DNA of 64,000 nt from Silvibacterium acidisoli. GTDB taxonomy: Bacteria; Acidobacteriota; Terriglobia; Terriglobales; Acidobacteriaceae. The position numbers and the translations under genes were made by a program. The stretch lies in contig CP085323.1 of the NCBI GenBank assembly GCA_022870745.1, forward strand, positions 5,146,001 to 5,210,000. The letters are read 5' to 3'. The number at the start of each line of letters is the position of its first letter. Position 1 is the first letter of the stretch. Under the pieces are notes generated by a model. The model was not told the origin of the DNA and did not search any database. It worked only from the letters and a program-made list of their open reading frames with translations. Shown here one piece after another: positions 62,943 to 64,000 of the stretch.

Positions 62943-63926
62943 ATGGAATACGTGAAACTTGGCAAGACCGGCCTTACGGTCTCGCGCATCTGTCTCGGAA
63001 CCATGACCTACGGGTCGAAGAAGTGGCGCGAGTGGGTGCTTGAAGAAGAAGAGGGACGCCCATTCATCAAGCGGGCGCTTGAAGCAGGCATCAACTTCTT
63101 CGACACCGCGGATATGTACTCGCAGGGCGTGAGCGAAGAGATCCTGGGACGCGCGCTGAGAGACTTCGGTCCATCGCGCGATCGCGTGGTGATCGCCACC
63201 AAGGTCTTCAATCCCATGGGCGACGACCCGAATCAGAAGGGCCTGTCGCGCAAGCACATCATGCATGCCATCGACGACAGCCTGCGCCGCCTCGGCACAG
63301 ACTATGTAGATCTCTACCAGATTCACCGTTTCGATCCGGAAACCCCGATCGAGGAGACGATGGAGGCGCTCAACGACGTGGTTCGCGCCGGAAAAGCCTT
63401 GTACATCGGCGCTTCATCGATGTACGCCTGGCAATTCCAGAAGATGCTGCACGTTTCGGAGACTCACGGCTGGGCCCGTTTCGTGACCATGCAGAACCAC
63501 TACAACCTGGTCTATCGCGAAGAAGAGCGCGAAATGATTCCGCTGTGCCAGGCCGAAGGCATCGGGCTGATTCCGTGGAGCCCGCTCGCGCGCGGCTTTC
63601 TTGCAGGCAATCGCAATAAAGAGGCGAAGGGCGAGACGCTTCGGTCGAAGACGGATGACTTCGCGCACAAGCTTTACTACCGCGATTCAGACTTTACCGT
63701 CGTCGACCGCATCACCGAAATTGCCCAGCGGCTCGGCGTGAATAATGCGCAGGTAGCGCTGGCGTGGATGCTGACAAAACCCGGCATCGCGGCCCCGATC
63801 ATCGGCGCGAGCAAGATGAGCCACCTCGAGGACGCCCTGAAATCGCTCGAGATCAGACTCACTGCAGACGATGTGAAGGCACTCGAAGAGCCCTACGAGC
63901 CGCATCCGGTTCTCGGCCACTCCTGA
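62943..63926 (+). CDS. Aldo/keto reductase
   Basis: This 327-residue NADPH-dependent TIM-barrel oxidoreductase has MEYVKLGKTGLTVSRICLGT at the N-terminus, tetrad residues in NFFDTADMYSQG (Asp, Tyr), RVVIATKVFNP (Lys) and DLYQIHRFD (His), and cofactor-binding segments IPWSPLARGFL and PIIGASKMSHLEDA. It is close to the YajO/Tas-like group, with the physiological substrate unknown. The ATG at 62943 has GGAGA eight bases upstream; the longer frame from 62874 is not supported. Confidence 0.92.
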   Translation: MEYVKLGKTGLTVSRICLGTMTYGSKKWREWVLEEEEGRPFIKRALEAGINFFDTADMYSQGVSEEILGRALRDFGPSRDRVVIATKVFNPMGDDPNQKGLSRKHIMHAIDDSLRRLGTDYVDLYQIHRFDPETPIEETMEALNDVVRAGKALYIGASSMYAWQFQKMLHVSETHGWARFVTMQNHYNLVYREEEREMIPLCQAEGIGLIPWSPLARGFLAGNRNKEAKGETLRSKTDDFAHKLYYRDSDFTVVDRITEIAQRLGVNNAQVALAWMLTKPGIAAPIIGASKMSHLEDALKSLEIRLTADDVKALEEPYEPHPVLGHS

Positions 63927-63943
63927 ACTACTTGACCGCAGCC

Positions 63944-63975
63944 ACCGTTCATCCGGTTTCATCTGGATGAACGGT
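63944..63975 (+). terminator. Hairpin after aldo/keto reductase gene
   Basis: An 11-bp perfect stem (63944-63954 with 63965-63975) with a ten-base loop, 18 bases after the stop. The downstream T tract is weak (AATCTTTCC), so it is a probable but not strong terminator. Confidence 0.6.
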
Positions 63976-64000
63976 TGGCCACAATCTTTCCGTCACTTGG

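Noticed and set aside
1..64000. tRNA, rRNA, CRISPR, insertion sequences, prophage
   Set aside because: I read both strands for cloverleaf-like blocks, repeat-spacer arrays, transposase motifs and phage genes and found none that could be supported.

Overview
The window reads as a chromosomal segment of an acidobacterium of the Terriglobus/Granulicella/Edaphobacter type (order level is an inference). The clues are three very large Oar-like TonB-dependent receptors that begin with a carboxypeptidase-regulatory-like domain, an 850-residue ADOP/MacB-like permease with no ATPase gene beside it, a membrane-anchored protein with the winged-helix-like N-terminus common in Acidobacteria, many Tat-exported enzymes, and moderately high G+C. 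No rRNA, tRNA, CRISPR array, insertion sequence or phage gene was seen.

Left end (1-4.3 kb): the tail of a membrane protein, then a small decaying neighbourhood. Intact genes for a TetR regulator, a nitronate monooxygenase-like flavoprotein and a CGNR zinc-finger regulator lie among wreckage of an SDR dehydrogenase, a RidA-like protein (one-base frameshift) and an alpha/beta hydrolase (frameshift and truncation).

4.3-26.6 kb: a polysaccharide-utilisation region. It holds a secreted beta-propeller, three Tat-exported formylglycine-type sulfatases, a 1123-residue TonB receptor, a clan GH-A glycosidase gene interrupted by an in-frame TAG, a GH51-like arabinofuranosidase, a GH43-like enzyme and a glutaminase A/DUF4965-type protein. 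Control genes are mixed in: a LacI repressor, a NarL-type response regulator, and a sugar-binding lipoprotein overlapping an unusual histidine kinase. A palindrome, TGTAATCGATTACA, or close variants of it lies upstream of the TonB-sulfatase pair, the interrupted glycosidase and the divergent LacI/sulfatase genes. This suggests one LacI regulon for a sulfated, probably arabinose-containing, glycan.

26.6-40.6 kb: a phosphorus/phosphonate region. A second TonB receptor and a phosphocholine-type phospholipase C are followed by a PbfA-like class III PLP enzyme, two OPA/GlpT-like transporters, a membrane-bound regulator, a TIGR03364-like FAD oxidoreductase and phosphonoacetaldehyde hydrolase (PhnX). 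No PhnW is visible. An 18-bp element with one mismatch sits upstream of both the TonB-phospholipase pair and the transporter-PbfA operon, which suggests a single scavenging system for phosphonolipid or 2-aminoethylphosphonate-type compounds. This is the most interesting hypothesis in the window.

40.8-53.4 kb: a DUF308 membrane protein; an OmpR/HisKA two-component system whose own promoter and that of a following YVTN propeller gene both carry two CTTAAG-type boxes 11 bp apart; a fatty acid hydroxylase/sterol desaturase overlapping a YqcI/YcgG-family gene; and a LytS/LytTR two-component pair divergent from an RND efflux pump (adaptor plus MdtB/MdtC-like permease).

53.5-64 kb: a fourth Tat-exported sulfatase, a third TonB receptor with a good promoter and terminator, the ADOP permease, an exported unknown protein, a CyaY/frataxin homologue and an aldo/keto reductase.
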